Shown: positions 5,535 through 6,436 of the stretch, piece by piece
Layout: each line of letters opens with the position of its first letter
Numbering within the stretch: the stretch's first letter is position 1
NCBI GenBank assembly: GCA_007136055.1
Contig: SLHT01000051.1
Coordinates: 1 to 6,436 of the forward strand
Reading direction: 5' to 3'
DNA: 6,436 nucleotides
DNA from: Syntrophomonadaceae bacterium
GTDB lineage: Bacteria; Bacillota; Dethiobacteria; DTU022
Position numbers and translations under genes: made by a program
The notes under the pieces: model-generated
Database searches by the model: none
What the model was told of the DNA's origin: nothing
What the model saw: only the letters and a program-made list of their open reading frames with translations

Positions 5535-6436
5535 TTACAGAATAAAGTTGCTCCAGGAGGCGCTTAAACTACCGCCTGAAAAGTTCACTTTAATTGACTG
5601 GTCACTGTAGCTTTCTATTACATGCGAGGTATGCGGTAATTCACCAAAATACTGGAAGGTCAGGTCTACAGGTACCCAGCCTAGGTCCTCGACATAAAAT
5701 TCTGCCCAGCTATGGCGGGTTCCCTCCAGGGAACCGGAAGTCAACGGCCCGTGTCGAGGACGCGCATAACCGATTACTTCACGTGCTGTAATTCCATTTT
5801 TCTGGGCCATGCTGATAAAACCCCTGGCCAGAGTGCGGCAATTACCGTTTCCTGCATATTGATCATAAGCTTTGCGGGCATTTTCTACAGTTTCGTTTGT
5901 AGAGTTAATAGAAATTGCATGTAAAGTTATATTAAAATCAGCGACAATTGTTTTGGTTTCTCCGGGATTTACGTCTCCAAGATTAAAGGTTTTAGCCCGC
6001 CCGGAAGTAGATATAACATCGTAGTTAACTGACTTTAAGGTTGTTACCTGGTACGGTGATCTATTTTCAAGCAGGGGCACTGAAACTTGAACATTGCGCG
6101 AGATATCTGCTCCGTTATTGGTAACATCTACCTTCATCCTGAAAGTGTAACTTCCTGAAGATCCCCAGCTATAAGTGACAGGAGCGGAAGTTACGGGTTC
6201 AGGTACAGGCTCTGGTTCTGGTTCTGGTTGTGATTGAGGCTTAGGTTCTGGTTGAGGCTCTGGTTCTGGTTCTGGTTGTGATTGAGGCTTAGGTTCTGGT
6301 TGAGGCTCTGGTTCTGGTTCTGGTTGTGATTGAGGCTTAGGCTCTGGTTCTGGTTGTGATTGAGGCTTAGGCTCTGGTTCTGGTTGTGATTGAGGCTTAG
6401 GCTCTGGTTCTGGTTGTGATTGAGGCTTAGGCTCTG
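5535..6436 (-). CDS. Transglutaminase-like surface protein with Pro-Glu-Pro-Lys repeat stalk, 5' end missing
   Basis: The frame is open from the TAA at 5535-5537 to the window edge, so about 300 residues are seen and the N-terminus and leader are missing. It starts in a low-complexity stalk of Pro alternating with Glu, Lys, Gln and Ser (EPKPQSQPEP units). It then enters a beta-sandwich domain (TYSWGSSGSYTF, VTNNGAD) and ends with a transglutaminase-like core. The triad is Cys (codon 5838-5840, GNCRTLA), His (5712-5714, RHSWAEF) and Asp (5664-5666, WVPVDLTF). It is a close, ungapped paralogue of the next gene downstream; the stalks are unrelated in composition. The Met at 6135-6137 lies inside the beta domain and is not a plausible start. 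By analogy the protein is exported, with the stalk holding the enzyme away from the membrane or through the wall. Its reaction is unknown. Confidence 0.85.
   Translation of the reverse strand, partial: EPKPQSQPEPEPKPQSQPEPEPKPQSQPEPEPKPQSQPEPEPEPQPEPKPQSQPEPEPEPQPEPKPQSQPEPEPEPVPEPVTSAPVTYSWGSSGSYTFRMKVDVTNNGADISRNVQVSVPLLENRSPYQVTTLKSVNYDVISTSGRAKTFNLGDVNPGETKTIVADFNITLHAISINSTNETVENARKAYDQYAGNGNCRTLARGFISMAQKNGITAREVIGYARPRHGPLTSGSLEGTRHSWAEFYVEDLGWVPVDLTFQYFGELPHTSHVIESYSDQSIKVNFSGGSLSASWSNFIL
6205..6436 (-). repeat. In-frame tandem repeats coding a Pro-rich stalk
   Basis: Two nested repeat classes are seen. Three 48-bp units (6205-6252, 6253-6300, 6301-6348; 16 residues each) lie next to the folded domain. 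Overlapping them at 6331 and running off the window are near-identical 30-bp units (6331-6360, 6361-6390, 6391-6420 and a part), each coding EPKPQSQPEP. All unit lengths are multiples of three, so unit gain or loss keeps the frame. DNA-level identity suggests recent expansion. Confidence 0.9.

Noticed and set aside
5594..5924. Two short + strand frames opposite the second transglutaminase-like gene
   Set aside because: They are antisense to the catalytic core and have no ribosome binding site or family features.
6205..6436. CRISPR-like array of 30-bp repeats
   Set aside because: The units are contiguous with no unique spacers, and every unit is in frame with the transglutaminase-like gene, coding a Pro-rich stalk.

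Overview
The window looks like a piece of chromosome from a Gram-positive anaerobe of the Clostridia (Peptococcaceae/Syntrophomonadaceae-like). That is an inference from strong AGGAGG-type ribosome binding sites, a TTG start, a SipW-type (S26B) signal peptidase, class I cyclic-di-GMP riboswitches, and a thiolase operon with zinc-ribbon/OB-fold (DUF35) partners. No species can be named from the sequence.

Left part, + strand (1-1395): the C-terminal end of a thiolase-superfamily enzyme is followed closely by two tandem DUF35 proteins. Spacing is short and each has a good ribosome binding site, so this is an acyl-CoA metabolism operon in which small Zn-ribbon/OB subunits accompany a thiolase. 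A hairpin at 1426-1461 separates it from the convergent genes to the right.

Middle, - strand (1511-3550): a 679-residue protein joins a degenerate response-regulator receiver domain to a SipW-type membrane signal peptidase through about 340 residues of very acidic, low-complexity linker. It has its own extended -10 promoter and lies behind the terminator of the upstream gene.

Right part, - strand (3667-6436): two adjacent paralogues encode exported transglutaminase-like proteins with a Cys-His-Asp triad behind a beta-sandwich domain. The downstream one (3769-4959) is complete, starts with TTG and has a leader of about 345 nt. That leader carries two tandem class I c-di-GMP riboswitch aptamers and a hairpin that buries the ribosome binding site. 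The upstream one (5535 to window edge) is cut off inside a Pro-Glu-Pro-Lys repeat tract.

The most notable picture is a cell-surface module in which c-di-GMP controls an exported transglutaminase-like cysteine enzyme through two RNA sensors in series. It sits beside a paralogue with a wall-spanning-type proline-rich stalk and beside an unusual receiver-signal peptidase fusion. That these genes act together is inferred only from adjacency.
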